Of a DNA stretch of 64,000 bases, positions 7,878 to 17,646 are shown piece by piece (the stretch's first letter is position 1; every line of letters begins with the position of its first letter). This DNA comes from Opitutaceae bacterium (GTDB lineage: Bacteria; Verrucomicrobiota; Verrucomicrobiia; Opitutales; Opitutaceae): positions 1-64,000 of the forward strand of contig JACSRI010000122.1 in NCBI GenBank assembly GCA_014879845.1, in the 5' to 3' direction. A program made the translations under genes and the position numbers. Under the pieces are notes generated by a model. It was not told the origin of the DNA. It did not search any database and worked only from the letters and a program-made list of their open reading frames with translations.

Positions 7878-9968
7878 ATGTCCACCATGACATGGTCTCT
7901 CTCCTCGATACGTGGCGCCGGAGCGCCCGCGCGCCGCTTTCCGGGCGTGTGGGTCGGACTCGACCTGGGCTCACGCGCCTCCAAGGGTGTCCTGCTTACC
8001 GGCGACACCATCCACACTGCGCTCATCCCCACCGGTCTATACATGCAGGAGACAGCCGACGACCTGCTCGGCCGCCTCCTGCAGGAGTCCTCGCTGCGCC
8101 GCGTGGACGTGAATGGCATTGTCGCAACCGGCTATGGGCGCATCGCGCTGAAGTTCTCCGATGTGCCGTTTCAGGTGGTGACCGAAATCACCTGCCATGC
8201 CATGGGTGCGCACGTGGTGCGGCCCGGAACACGCACGATCATCGACATCGGCGGTCAGGACTCCAAGGCCATCAAGGTCGATCCCGCCACCGGCAGGGTG
8301 CTCGACTTCGTGATGAACGACAAATGCGCCGCCGGTACGGGTCGCTTTCTCGAAAAGGCCGCCGCGCTGCTAGGCATGCAGCTTGACGAACTCGGCCACA
8401 CCGCCCTGCGCTCGAAACAGCCCGCGCAAATCAGCAGCCAGTGCGTGGTTTTCGCCGAATCCGAGATGGTCTCGCTGCGCGCCCGCGGCGAGCACGATGG
8501 CGATGCCGGCACCGCGCCAAACATCGCCGCCGGCGTTCACTACTCCGCCGCCCGCCGCGTGCGCAACCTCCTCGGTCGCGTCGGCGTCGACCCCGAGCTC
8601 GTCTTCACCGGCGGTGTATCCAACAACCCCGGCATGCGTTTCGCGCTGGAGGAATTGATCGGCACGCCCTTCAGCGTGGTGCGTTTCGACCTCATCTTCG
8701 CTGGCGCCCTCGGTGCCGCCGCCCACGCCGCTGCCGCGGCGCCCGCGACGATCCATGGCAGGCGGCAGGCGTCCACGCCGGCCGCCGCGGCCGTGGCCAT
8801 GGTTCAGGCGCGTATCGAAGCCACGGAGACTGCGTTCGCGGCGCGAGCCGACACTGACAAACGCGTCGGCTACCTCTGCGCCTACACGCCGATCGAACTG
8901 GTCGCCGCTTCCGGTGCGCGTCACACACGCCTCTTCAAGGCCGGTTCGCCCGACACTGTCGCGCGTGGCGAACTCTACACGCAGAGCGTGTTCTGCGACT
9001 TCTCGAAAAGCTGCCTTGGCTCCTTCGCCGCGGGCGAGCCCGTCAGCCGCGCGCTCGACCACGTCTACAACTTCCACACCTGCGCCTCGATGAAACGCGT
9101 GACCGAGGTCATCGGCGAGTTTGTGCCCACCACGATGCTCAACCTGCCGAAGCTGCGCGACCAGGCGACATCGCGGCAACTCTTCCGCGGTGAGATCGCC
9201 GGTCTGCGCACCGATCTCGAGCGCCTGACTGGCCAGCCGATCGTCGACGCCGAGATTCGACGCCAGATCGGCCTCTACAACGAAGCCAAATCGCTCCTGC
9301 GCCGCATCTCCGAGCTGCGCAAACGCCAGCACTCACCACTCTCCGGTCGCGACTTTCTCGAGCTCGCGCGCGCCTACTACCATCTCCCCGCCGAGGAGTT
9401 GATCGCGACCTACACGCGCACGTTGCGCGACCTCTCCATCGCCACCGCCGCGGACAATCACCCGGTCCCGCCGCGTCTCATGATCTCCGGTAGCATCATG
9501 GCCGAAGGTGACCGCCGCCTGATCGATCTCATCGAGGACGAACTGGGCGCGCGCGTGGTCGTCGAGGACCACTGTGCCGGACTGAAGCCGTTCTATCACT
9601 CGGTGGCCAACACCCACGACCCGATCCAGGCACTGGCCGATTCCTATCTCGACCAGGCGCCCTGCGCACGGATGAAGCCGATCGAGAGCAGCATCGAATT
9701 CTCCACGAAGCTCGCGCGCGAATACGCCGTCGATGGCGTGCTCTATGTCTATCTGAAGTTCTGCGCCTGCTACGGCGTGAGCAAGGGCGCCTTCCTCGGG
9801 ACCTTCGAGCGCGCCGGCCTCCCTGTGCTCGATATCTCGAGCGACTGCTCCCGGAGCGACCACGGTCAGCTCAAGACCCGCATCGAGGCGTTCCTCGAAC
9901 TTCTACGCAGCCGCACGGCCTGCCCCCCCAACCACTCCTGCCCGCATGCAGCTTCCGACAATACTTGA
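7878..9968 (+). CDS. BadF/BadG/BcrA/HgdC-type ATPase fused to HgdB/BcrC-like domain (2-hydroxyacyl-CoA dehydratase / double-cubane system component)
   Basis: VGLDLGSRASKGVLL, IIDIGGQDSKAI, MNDKCAAGTGRFLE, VFTGGVSNNPGM; C-terminal FCDFSKSCLGSF...NFHTCASMKR... ISGSIMAEGD. Confidence 0.85.
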   Translation: MSTMTWSLSSIRGAGAPARRFPGVWVGLDLGSRASKGVLLTGDTIHTALIPTGLYMQETADDLLGRLLQESSLRRVDVNGIVATGYGRIALKFSDVPFQVVTEITCHAMGAHVVRPGTRTIIDIGGQDSKAIKVDPATGRVLDFVMNDKCAAGTGRFLEKAAALLGMQLDELGHTALRSKQPAQISSQCVVFAESEMVSLRARGEHDGDAGTAPNIAAGVHYSAARRVRNLLGRVGVDPELVFTGGVSNNPGMRFALEELIGTPFSVVRFDLIFAGALGAAAHAAAAAPATIHGRRQASTPAAAAVAMVQARIEATETAFAARADTDKRVGYLCAYTPIELVAASGARHTRLFKAGSPDTVARGELYTQSVFCDFSKSCLGSFAAGEPVSRALDHVYNFHTCASMKRVTEVIGEFVPTTMLNLPKLRDQATSRQLFRGEIAGLRTDLERLTGQPIVDAEIRRQIGLYNEAKSLLRRISELRKRQHSPLSGRDFLELARAYYHLPAEELIATYTRTLRDLSIATAADNHPVPPRLMISGSIMAEGDRRLIDLIEDELGARVVVEDHCAGLKPFYHSVANTHDPIQALADSYLDQAPCARMKPIESSIEFSTKLAREYAVDGVLYVYLKFCACYGVSKGAFLGTFERAGLPVLDISSDCSRSDHGQLKTRIEAFLELLRSRTACPPNHSCPHAASDNT

Positions 9969-11172
9969 GTCTCCCGGTCGCGCACCGGCCCACGCGGGCG
10001 CCGCCTCGGTGCGATCACCTGCCCTCGAGCTTCTCGCCCAGCTCGCCGGCGAATACACGCTGCCGCACATCCTGCGTCGCGTCGCCGGAGGCCAGCGTGC
10101 CGTCTGGGGCGGCGGCTCCTGGGAAGCCCCACTGCTCTACGCCGCGGGTGTGCTGCCCGTCGGGATCAACGAACTCTGGCGCGAACAGAGCCGCGAAGCC
10201 GAGGCCGTGGGCGAAAACGAGTTTCAGATTCCCGCCGAGTATTGCTCGATGATCAAGGCGGTGCTCGGCCGCCTACGTCTGATCAAGGACCAACCGATCA
10301 AGCGCATCATCCATTTCGGTGGCGCCTGCGAACCGATCAGCATCGCCCTCGAGCTGACGCGCGGCGACGGCTACGAGTTGTTCTGTATCGAAGGCGTCAC
10401 CGCATTCAAGCAGGACGAGCGACAGCTCGCCGTGATGACACAGCTCCTCGTGGCCGAGCTCGAGCGTCTCGCGCTCTGGCTAACCGGTGCCGCGGTCGAT
10501 GAGGACCGCCTGCGGCACGAGATCGAGCGCAAGAATCGTATCTCAAAAAAGCTCCGGCGCGTGCTGGAGCTGCGTGTGGCCCACCCGCACCACCTCCCGA
10601 GCCTGGCCACGCTGCAACTGCTCGCCGGCGCCGCCCACTACTTCGGCCAACCAGACCGCTATGAGCAGGCCATCGACCGGATCGCGCTGGAGCTCGAGGC
10701 GCTCACTCCGTCCGCGACGCCATCGCGCGCGATTCCCATCGTCTTCGCCGGTGGCGGCGCTGCGGGTTTCGACGTGTTTCGCGCCATCGAATCTTCCGGC
10801 GGCGTGGTACTGGGTTTTGTGACCTTCAACTCGCTCGATCGCACCTATCGCGAGGATGTGCCGCCGCTCGAGTCAATCGCGCGCTACCTGCTCGACTCCC
10901 AGATCGCCGGCGAACTCGGCGAACTCGGCGGTGCGCCCGCCCTGCCCCGGCGCCACCGCATCGAGGAGGCGATCCGCCGCACGGGCGCGCGCGGCATCGT
11001 CGCCTCCGGTGTCACCGGGTGCCCCTACAACAGCATCGTGCAGCAGGTCGAGCGCGAGCATTTCAAGAAACTCGGCATCCCGATGATCGCCCTCGAGACC
11101 ACCGTCCACCGCGAGCCACCGACAGAGGAACAGCTGATCAAGCTCGAGACCTTCGTCGAGATGCTGAGCTGA
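9946..11172 (+). CDS. 2-hydroxyacyl-CoA dehydratase subunit D / HgdB-like protein (double-cubane-like)
   Basis: HgdB-like layout, Cys motifs EYCSM, GGACEP, LFCIEG, GCPYNS; directly overlaps ATPase gene. Confidence 0.75.
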   Translation: MQLPTILESPGRAPAHAGAASVRSPALELLAQLAGEYTLPHILRRVAGGQRAVWGGGSWEAPLLYAAGVLPVGINELWREQSREAEAVGENEFQIPAEYCSMIKAVLGRLRLIKDQPIKRIIHFGGACEPISIALELTRGDGYELFCIEGVTAFKQDERQLAVMTQLLVAELERLALWLTGAAVDEDRLRHEIERKNRISKKLRRVLELRVAHPHHLPSLATLQLLAGAAHYFGQPDRYEQAIDRIALELEALTPSATPSRAIPIVFAGGGAAGFDVFRAIESSGGVVLGFVTFNSLDRTYREDVPPLESIARYLLDSQIAGELGELGGAPALPRRHRIEEAIRRTGARGIVASGVTGCPYNSIVQQVEREHFKKLGIPMIALETTVHREPPTEEQLIKLETFVEMLS

Positions 11173-11185
11173 ACCATTTGTCCAC

Positions 11186-11671
11186 ATGAGCCACGAACTG
11201 ATCCAGACCCTCCGCACCTACATCGCCGCCACGCGCTGGGCCACCCTCGCCACCGTGCGCGAGGATGGCGCGCCCGCCGTCCGCACGATCGGGGGATTCG
11301 CGCCCGCGGGCGACGACACCACCGACGTCTATTTTTCCACCGCCCGCGCGACGTCGAAAAACCAACACATCGCAAGAAACCCCGTGGTGAACTTCTTTTT
11401 CCAGCATGAGGGCCAGGAACTCGCGGCCTTCAAGAACGTCGCCCTGCTCGGCCAGGCCGCGGAGGTCTTTCCTGGATCTCCAGCGTATCAACAGGCAGTA
11501 GACACACTCTCCGCCCGCAATCCGCGATTCAAAGCGAAGGCGGCGACTGGCGACCTGAACGACACGGCAATCTACAAGGTCCGCGCGAAGGAGATCCGCT
11601 ACACGGATCTCGCCCGCGGCATCGGACCGGCTGCGATCATCGAACTCGCGTTCAACCCGGCCCCCACCTGA
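11186..11671 (+). CDS. pyridoxamine 5'-phosphate oxidase-family (FMN-binding split barrel) protein
   Basis: WATLATVREDGAPAVRTIGGF...VYFSTARATSKNQHIARNPVVNFFFQ. Confidence 0.75.
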   Translation: MSHELIQTLRTYIAATRWATLATVREDGAPAVRTIGGFAPAGDDTTDVYFSTARATSKNQHIARNPVVNFFFQHEGQELAAFKNVALLGQAAEVFPGSPAYQQAVDTLSARNPRFKAKAATGDLNDTAIYKVRAKEIRYTDLARGIGPAAIIELAFNPAPT

Positions 11672-11716
11672 CCGGCAGTCGTCTCCTTACGATCTTCGCC
11701 CACGGCTTGGAGCGAC

Positions 11717-12514
11717 TCAGGCAACAGCGAAGATCTGAATGACGATCCGGTGCGGAATCGAGAAAGTGGGCGGCGCGATCCTTTCCAGCAGCGCCGCGAG
11801 GTCGCGATCGAACGCCTGCGTCTTCGCCGGTGGCAGCGCGGCGCCCGTCCAGCGACAGGCCCGCAGCCGGCCGCGCCAGGACTCGCGCGTAAATGTGATG
11901 TCGGCGGTGAAATCATGATAGGTTTGCAGGCGAAAAGCCGGCCGCGACCACTCAGGCACGATCTCGCCGCGCACGCCTCGCTCGCGCGTGCGGATTCCTG
12001 GATTGTAGGTCGCGATCAATTCGTTCGAGCGAGCCGCGATGCCGTGCGCGTCACCGTCAGGCTGCCAGAGAAGCGAACCGATCAGCAGCCGACCACCCGC
12101 GCGCAGCATACGCGGCACTTCGACCACCATCTTCGTCACGTCGAAATAGCCCCAGCACATGCTGGCGCTGATCACGTCGAAGGCGTGATCGGGCAGTCCG
12201 GTCACCTCGGCCGGCGCGACCTTGAAGTCGATAGCGACGCCCTGGCGCGCGGCCGCTTCGCGCGCCGCCTCGATCTGCCCGGCGGAGAGATCCACGCCGA
12301 CGACACGCGCGCCCTGACGGGCAAACGGGATGGTCAGCGCGCCGGTGCCGGCGCCGAGATCGAGGATGTCCTGGCCGGCCAGGCCGACACCAAGCCGCTG
12401 CAGAAGTTCGAAATACGAGTCCGGATAACCGGGCCGGTGTTCGAGGTAGTCGCGCGAGGCGACGTCCCAATGCAGGAGTCTTCCTTCTTCGAGTTGCGAG
12501 GTGGTGGATGGCAT
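11717..12514 (-). CDS. class I SAM-dependent methyltransferase
   Basis: ILDLGAGTGALTIPFARQGARVVGVDLSAGQIEAAR. Confidence 0.85.
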   Translation of the reverse strand: MPSTTSQLEEGRLLHWDVASRDYLEHRPGYPDSYFELLQRLGVGLAGQDILDLGAGTGALTIPFARQGARVVGVDLSAGQIEAAREAAARQGVAIDFKVAPAEVTGLPDHAFDVISASMCWGYFDVTKMVVEVPRMLRAGGRLLIGSLLWQPDGDAHGIAARSNELIATYNPGIRTRERGVRGEIVPEWSRPAFRLQTYHDFTADITFTRESWRGRLRACRWTGAALPPAKTQAFDRDLAALLERIAPPTFSIPHRIVIQIFAVA

Positions 12515-12540
12515 GAGGATGAGGTGACTGGAGTGGTGAA

Positions 12541-14148
12541 TCAGAACCCGACAGCGACGCCGTCGCGGCGCGGATCGCTCGCGGCCACGTAGGCGGCATC
12601 CGGTCCATCCGAGAGTTTCCAGATGAGTTGGGCGGAGCCGAAGGCCATGTCCGGGTCCATCGTTGTCTCCAATTGATGTCCGAGCGCGAGCAGCCCGTCG
12701 CGCACGCGCGCGGGAAAGGCGCTCTCGAAGCCGACCTGCAGACCGCGCTCGACCTTCCAACGCGGCGCATCACATGCCGCCTGCGGTTGCTGGCCGTGAA
12801 TGAGCAGGCGCGCGAGAGTCTGCACATGGCCCTGTGGCTGCATCGGCCCGCCCACGACGCCGAAGCTGAGCTGTGCTTTGCCGTCCTTCGTGACGAATCC
12901 CGGGATGATGGTGTGAAACGGCCGCTTGCCACCGGCGACCACGTTCGGATGCCGCGGATCAAGCGAGAAGCCGCTGCCGCGATTCTGCAGCGAGATACCC
13001 GTGCCGGGCACGACCACACCGCTGCCAAAGCCCGCGAAGTTGGACTGGATCAGACTGACCATCCGTCCTTTTGCGTCGGCCACGGAGAGGAAGATCGTGC
13101 CACCACGCGGCGGCGTGCCATGCTCGAACGCGGTGGCGCGATCGAGGCGAATCAGCCGCGCGCGATCAGCGATGTAGTTGTTGTCGAGCAGCTCGGCGGC
13201 CGTGACGTCGTTCATGGAACGACCGTCGGCGACCCAACGGTACACGTCGGCGAACGCCAGCTTCATCGCCTCGATCTGCACGTGGTGCGACTCGACCGAA
13301 TCGAGCCGCAGGCCCTTGAGGTCGATGCGATCGAGTATCCCGAGCGCGATCAGAGCCGCGATGCCCTGCCCATTTGGCGGGATCTCGTGGACGGTGTACC
13401 CAGCAAATGCCTTCGAGATCGGCTCGACCCATTCCGCGCTGAATCCTGCCAGGTCCCCGCGCGTCAACGCACCGCCGTGCTCGCGGGCATGGGCCACGAG
13501 CTTTTCCGCGAGTTCACCGCGGTAGAAGGCCTCGCCACGCGTCTCGGCGATGCGCCTCAGCGTCGTCGCCGCATCCTTGAAGACAAACGTCTCTCCTGGC
13601 CGCGGCGCGCGGCCACCCGGAAGAAACGTCTCGGCGAAGCCCGGTTGGCCGCGCAATGCCGCCACCTGCGCGCTCCACTTGTGCGAGATGTGCGGCGTGA
13701 TCAGATGCCCTCGGTCGGCGAGATCGATGGCAGTCTCGAACAGGTCGGCAAACGGCAGCGAACCGAACCTCTCGTGCAGGGCCACCCACCCCGCCACGGC
13801 GCCGGGCACCGTGACCGAATCCCAGCCGCGGCGCGGCAGCACGCCGTTGTACTTCTTCGCGAAGTATTCAGGATTCCACGCCGCGGGAGCGACGCCGGAG
13901 GAATTGAGCCCGTGCAGCTTCGCACCGTCCCAGACGAGCGCGAAGTTGTCGCTGCCGATGCCGTTGGCAACAGGTTCGACGATCGTGATCGCCGCCGCGG
14001 TCGCGATGGCGGCGTCGATGGCATTGCCGCCGCGCTGGAGGATGCGCAGGCCAGCCTGCGCGGCGAGCGGGTGGGACGTGGCGACGACGTTGCGCGCAAA
14101 GAGCGGGCTGCGCGTGGACGGGTACGGGTTACTCCAATCAAAGGACAT
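12541..14148 (-). CDS. gamma-glutamyltransferase family protein
   Basis: LQRGGNAIDAAIATAAAITIVEPVANGIGSD..., HGTPPRGGTIFLSVADAKGRMVSLIQSNF (catalytic Thr), PFHTIIPGF. Confidence 0.88.
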   Translation of the reverse strand: MSFDWSNPYPSTRSPLFARNVVATSHPLAAQAGLRILQRGGNAIDAAIATAAAITIVEPVANGIGSDNFALVWDGAKLHGLNSSGVAPAAWNPEYFAKKYNGVLPRRGWDSVTVPGAVAGWVALHERFGSLPFADLFETAIDLADRGHLITPHISHKWSAQVAALRGQPGFAETFLPGGRAPRPGETFVFKDAATTLRRIAETRGEAFYRGELAEKLVAHAREHGGALTRGDLAGFSAEWVEPISKAFAGYTVHEIPPNGQGIAALIALGILDRIDLKGLRLDSVESHHVQIEAMKLAFADVYRWVADGRSMNDVTAAELLDNNYIADRARLIRLDRATAFEHGTPPRGGTIFLSVADAKGRMVSLIQSNFAGFGSGVVVPGTGISLQNRGSGFSLDPRHPNVVAGGKRPFHTIIPGFVTKDGKAQLSFGVVGGPMQPQGHVQTLARLLIHGQQPQAACDAPRWKVERGLQVGFESAFPARVRDGLLALGHQLETTMDPDMAFGSAQLIWKLSDGPDAAYVAASDPRRDGVAVGF

Positions 14149-14347
14149 GGGCGATGGCGGTGCGGAAGCATGTCTTCCCGCGGACGTGTCAGACTCCGCG
14201 CGGAGCTCCGGCACGTGCCAGTCGCATCCCCAACGTCGGCGGACGCGCACACCAAAGTCAAACTGCGATTCGAACATACTTCCGTTCGTCAGTCGCCTTT
14301 CCCGAATTGATTCAGCTGCTTGCAACGGCAGCATTCTGACCACCACC

Positions 14348-15499
14348 ATGCCGTCCACCTCGCGCCGCACCGCGCAGTTCACCGAGTCCGTCATCCGCGA
14401 GATGTCGCGCGTCGCGCGGCAGCACGACGCGATCAATCTCGCACAGGGATTTCCCGACAGCGATCCGCCGCCCGCGCTCGTGCAGGCGGCGAAGGATGCG
14501 ATGGACGCCGGGCGTCACCAGTATGCCGTGACATGGGGATCGCCCGAGTTGCGCACTGCGCTGGCGGCAAAGATCGAGCGCTTCGCCGGCACGCCGGTCG
14601 ATCCGGAACGTGAACTTGTCGTCACCTGTGGCGCGACGGAGGCGATGCTCGCCGCGATGATGACCGTGTGCGACCCGGGCGACCGCGTCGGCCTGTTCTC
14701 GCCATTCTATGAAAACTACAACGCCGACGCCATCCTGTCCGGGGCCACACCGGTCCACGTGCCGCTGCATCCGCCGCACTATCAGTTCGATCCCGCGGAG
14801 CTGCGCACCGCGTTTGCCTCGGGCCTGAAGGCCTTCGTTCTGTGCAATCCCTCAAACCCGACCGGCCGCGTCTTCACGCGCGACGAACTCGCACAGATCG
14901 CGGCGCTGGCGATCGAGTTCGATACCTTTGTCATCACCGACGAGGTCTACGAGCACATCGTCTTCGCTCCCCACCAGCACACCTACCTGCACACGCTGCC
15001 CGGCATGGCTGAGCGCACGCTGTGCTGCTCGTCGCTCTCGAAGACCTTCGCGATCACTGGCTGGCGTCTCGGGTACCTCCACGCTGCCGCCCCACTCATC
15101 GCCCAGGCGCGCAAGGTCCACGATTTCCTAACCGTCGGCGCTGCCGCGCCGCTGCAGCACGCGGTCGTCACGGCGCTCGGTTTCGGTCCCGACTACTACA
15201 CGCAACTCACGGCCGAGTACGCCGCGCAGCGTGCCATCCTCTGCAGTTACCTCGACCAGACCGGCCTGCCCTACACACGACCTGAGGGCGCGTACTTCGT
15301 CATGGTCGACGTTTCCCGCTTCGGCTACGCCAGCGACGTGGAATTCGCACACTGGATGACGCGCGAGATCGGTGTGGCGCCCGTCCCGGGCTCGAGCTTC
15401 TTCCCGTATCCGGAGCATCGCTTCATCCGGCTGAACTTCTCCAAGCGGCCGCAGACGCTTCACACCGCCGGTGAGCGCCTGCAGCGCCTTCGCCTCTAG
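14348..15499 (+). CDS. PLP-dependent aminotransferase class I (YbdL / cysteine-S-conjugate beta-lyase / kynurenine aminotransferase-like)
   Basis: INLAQGFPDSDPP, CNPSNPTGRVF, SSLSKTFAITGWRLGYL. Confidence 0.88.
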   Translation: MPSTSRRTAQFTESVIREMSRVARQHDAINLAQGFPDSDPPPALVQAAKDAMDAGRHQYAVTWGSPELRTALAAKIERFAGTPVDPERELVVTCGATEAMLAAMMTVCDPGDRVGLFSPFYENYNADAILSGATPVHVPLHPPHYQFDPAELRTAFASGLKAFVLCNPSNPTGRVFTRDELAQIAALAIEFDTFVITDEVYEHIVFAPHQHTYLHTLPGMAERTLCCSSLSKTFAITGWRLGYLHAAAPLIAQARKVHDFLTVGAAAPLQHAVVTALGFGPDYYTQLTAEYAAQRAILCSYLDQTGLPYTRPEGAYFVMVDVSRFGYASDVEFAHWMTREIGVAPVPGSSFFPYPEHRFIRLNFSKRPQTLHTAGERLQRLRL

Positions 15500-15525
15500 C
15501 CGAACTGTCAACGCGACCGCACGCA

Positions 15526-16386
15526 TCAAAGCTCACCACCGTACGAAGCCGCCTGACGGTAGCGCCGAAGCACCTCGCTAAGCACGGCAACCACGGTCGG
15601 GACATACTGGGACGGACGCCAGATCGACGGGATCTCAATCGACAGCCCGAAGCTCCCGCTCGCCAGCGCGGCGAGTTCCTTCTCGGAATTCGCCCGGTCC
15701 TCTTCAGCCTTGACCGGTCTCCAATCGACCGGGACTCCAGACATATCGACCGGAAGGTAGTCGGGATGGACCGGCAGGCGGCGGGTCTTCACCAGCAAAC
15801 GCGTCACCGCCTCCGACACACTCAGCGTAAACCAACCGTGTGCCGCGTGACGCGGAAAGTCCGCGGCGATCGACCGCAGCTCCGGCGGCGCCACACCCGC
15901 CACCCAGGATGCCCGCTCCAGCTCGTGCCCCAGTCGCGTTCGCACCGTGCCATCAAGAAAGCCCGTCACATTGACCAGCGGGTAGAACAACAGGTTGTAC
16001 CCTTCGGCGAGTTCGGGATGTCGCATCAGGTGGTGGACAAACGCGAGCAATGCGTGTGAGCCCCGCAACTCGACGCCACTCCACCCGGTGAAGAATGCAA
16101 GGCGCACCGCCCCCGGAGCACCGCGGGCTCCGAAGTAGAGCAGGCGCGGCAGCGAAAACAAACCACCTTCGGAAAAGAACCCCTCTCCCGCCGTCGCGTA
16201 GAGCCGCTCCGAACCCGAGGTCGCTTCGCGCAGGTTGGCAAGCAGCCGGCGAACGGCAGCAGTGACATCTCCCGTATCATCCAACCGCGGCGGCAGAGCG
16301 TCGAGCGCGCGATCGAGCGGATCCGTCCGTGCGGTAGTTGGCGCCGGGTCTCGGCGATTGGTTTGCGTGGATTCGTGGGCAGACAC
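15526..16386 (-). CDS. M14 carboxypeptidase-like protein lacking zinc motif (pseudoenzyme candidate)
   Basis: Aligns with intact paralog at 22419: LAFFTGWSGVELRG replaces LAIFSLVHGDEPAG; probable GTG start (VSAHES). Confidence 0.6.
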   Translation of the reverse strand: MSAHESTQTNRRDPAPTTARTDPLDRALDALPPRLDDTGDVTAAVRRLLANLREATSGSERLYATAGEGFFSEGGLFSLPRLLYFGARGAPGAVRLAFFTGWSGVELRGSHALLAFVHHLMRHPELAEGYNLLFYPLVNVTGFLDGTVRTRLGHELERASWVAGVAPPELRSIAADFPRHAAHGWFTLSVSEAVTRLLVKTRRLPVHPDYLPVDMSGVPVDWRPVKAEEDRANSEKELAALASGSFGLSIEIPSIWRPSQYVPTVVAVLSEVLRRYRQAASYGGEL

Positions 16387-16493
16387 GGTTTTCTTGGGAG
16401 ATTGTCGCAGACAAGCGGTCCGGCGGAGTGTCTCGCGGAGTGAACGCCAGACGAGACGTCGGACCGGCTTGCCTGCGAAATGTTGCTGGAGAC

Positions 16494-17273
16494 TTACAGA
16501 TGCAGCGCGTAGGCGCGCGCGGCACGGTAGCGGGTGAGGAAGGCGCGGATGGTGGTCGAAACCGCACCGGCAAAGAGCCCGTCCGGCCAGTGTGCCGGAA
16601 TCTCGAGTTCGAGGCCGAAAGCGCGGTGCTGCAACTGCGCACCCAGGTCGAGAGGCCCAGGACGCGATTCGGATGCAGCGCGCCAGATGATATGATAGCG
16701 ACCCTGCTCGACCGGAAAGTAGGCGGGATCCACCGGCAGTCCCACGGCTGTCGCGACGATGAAATCGGCGCCGGCATGACGCCGAATGTTGATCCACCCG
16801 TCGAGCTGCCAGGCGGAAAAGTCCGAGGCGAGGCGCTCGACTTCCGTGCCGGCGGCCGCATTCCAGCGCAGCGCACTGAGATCGACTGACGGAGAGTCCG
16901 CGTCGATCCCTGAGGCATGGACTAGCGGATACAGTGACAAAACATACCCAAGCCCCTCCTCCGGCCGGCGCAGGAGATGCCTGGCCGTCTCGAGCAGCGC
17001 AAAACTCGGGCCGACATCGCTGGCCTGCCAACCTGCGTAAATGGCCAATTTCAGCGCCGAGGAGCCGGCTTGCGTGCCGAGAAACACGTAGCGCGGGAGT
17101 TCGACGACCTGCTCGCCCACGCGCACGGCATCGGTCGGTGAGCGCACGAGATGATCGGTGGACTGGCCGAGATCCTCGAACTCGTCGATGACCTCTCGCA
17201 GAAAACGCGCTTTGTCGGCGCGGGTGAAAAGAACAGGCGGAATCGATTTCGAAACAGTAGCGGTAAAGCTCAT
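16494..17273 (-). CDS. M14 carboxypeptidase-like protein lacking zinc motif (pseudoenzyme candidate)
   Basis: LAIYAGWQASDVGPS in place of HGDEPAG; YPLVHASGIDADS aligns with YPVCNPTGYEDG. Confidence 0.65.
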   Translation of the reverse strand: MSFTATVSKSIPPVLFTRADKARFLREVIDEFEDLGQSTDHLVRSPTDAVRVGEQVVELPRYVFLGTQAGSSALKLAIYAGWQASDVGPSFALLETARHLLRRPEEGLGYVLSLYPLVHASGIDADSPSVDLSALRWNAAAGTEVERLASDFSAWQLDGWINIRRHAGADFIVATAVGLPVDPAYFPVEQGRYHIIWRAASESRPGPLDLGAQLQHRAFGLELEIPAHWPDGLFAGAVSTTIRAFLTRYRAARAYALHL

Positions 17274-17467
17274 GTGAGTGTGACGATTGACAGACAATGT
17301 GGAGAGGAACGGCACACCTGCAGCGCACAGCTGCAGGCGAAGGCAGGGACGTCAGCGACATCCCGACGCGACACCAAGGCGTCGACATCGACATCGAAAG
17401 CACGCGTGCGAACGCCCGCGTCCACCGGTCCATCGACCGGGGTGGCGCTCCGCACGTACAAAAAGAT

Positions 17468-17544
17468 GCGACCAAATCATGGAGTGAGCGAGTGGCGCCC
17501 GTGCTCCAGTGGTCTGGTCGCTGAGCAGGACCCTGAGCGGGTCC
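17468..17544 (-). promoter_or_regulatory. structured leader element C (CGACCAG-ACCA-CTGGAG) upstream of M14-like gene pair
   Basis: Hairpin GGACCC-gctca-GGGTCC; GCGACCA(17521-17515)/TGGTCGC(17474-17468) plus TGGAG/CTCCA competing with CCAG/CTGG. Confidence 0.65.
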
Positions 17545-17646
17545 GGTGTACTGTATTCGACCGTCTGTTATGTAACGGAAGACCTTAGCCCCATTCGAGG
17601 CGCCCGGTCGTTCGCGACCCGACGCCCCGGTGAGACTCGAAATGGC

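Noticed and set aside
6347-8119. Minus-strand 590-aa ORF opposite the radical SAM gene
   Set aside because: Shadow ORF with no recognisable fold; real gene on plus strand
12628-14310. Plus-strand 560-aa ORF opposite gamma-glutamyltransferase
   Set aside because: Shadow ORF; GGT motifs are on the minus strand
17354-17480. uORF after element C (MIWSHLFVRAERHPG...) as a Cys attenuator peptide
   Set aside because: SD-to-ATG spacing is poor and there is no run of Cys codons; cannot be supported
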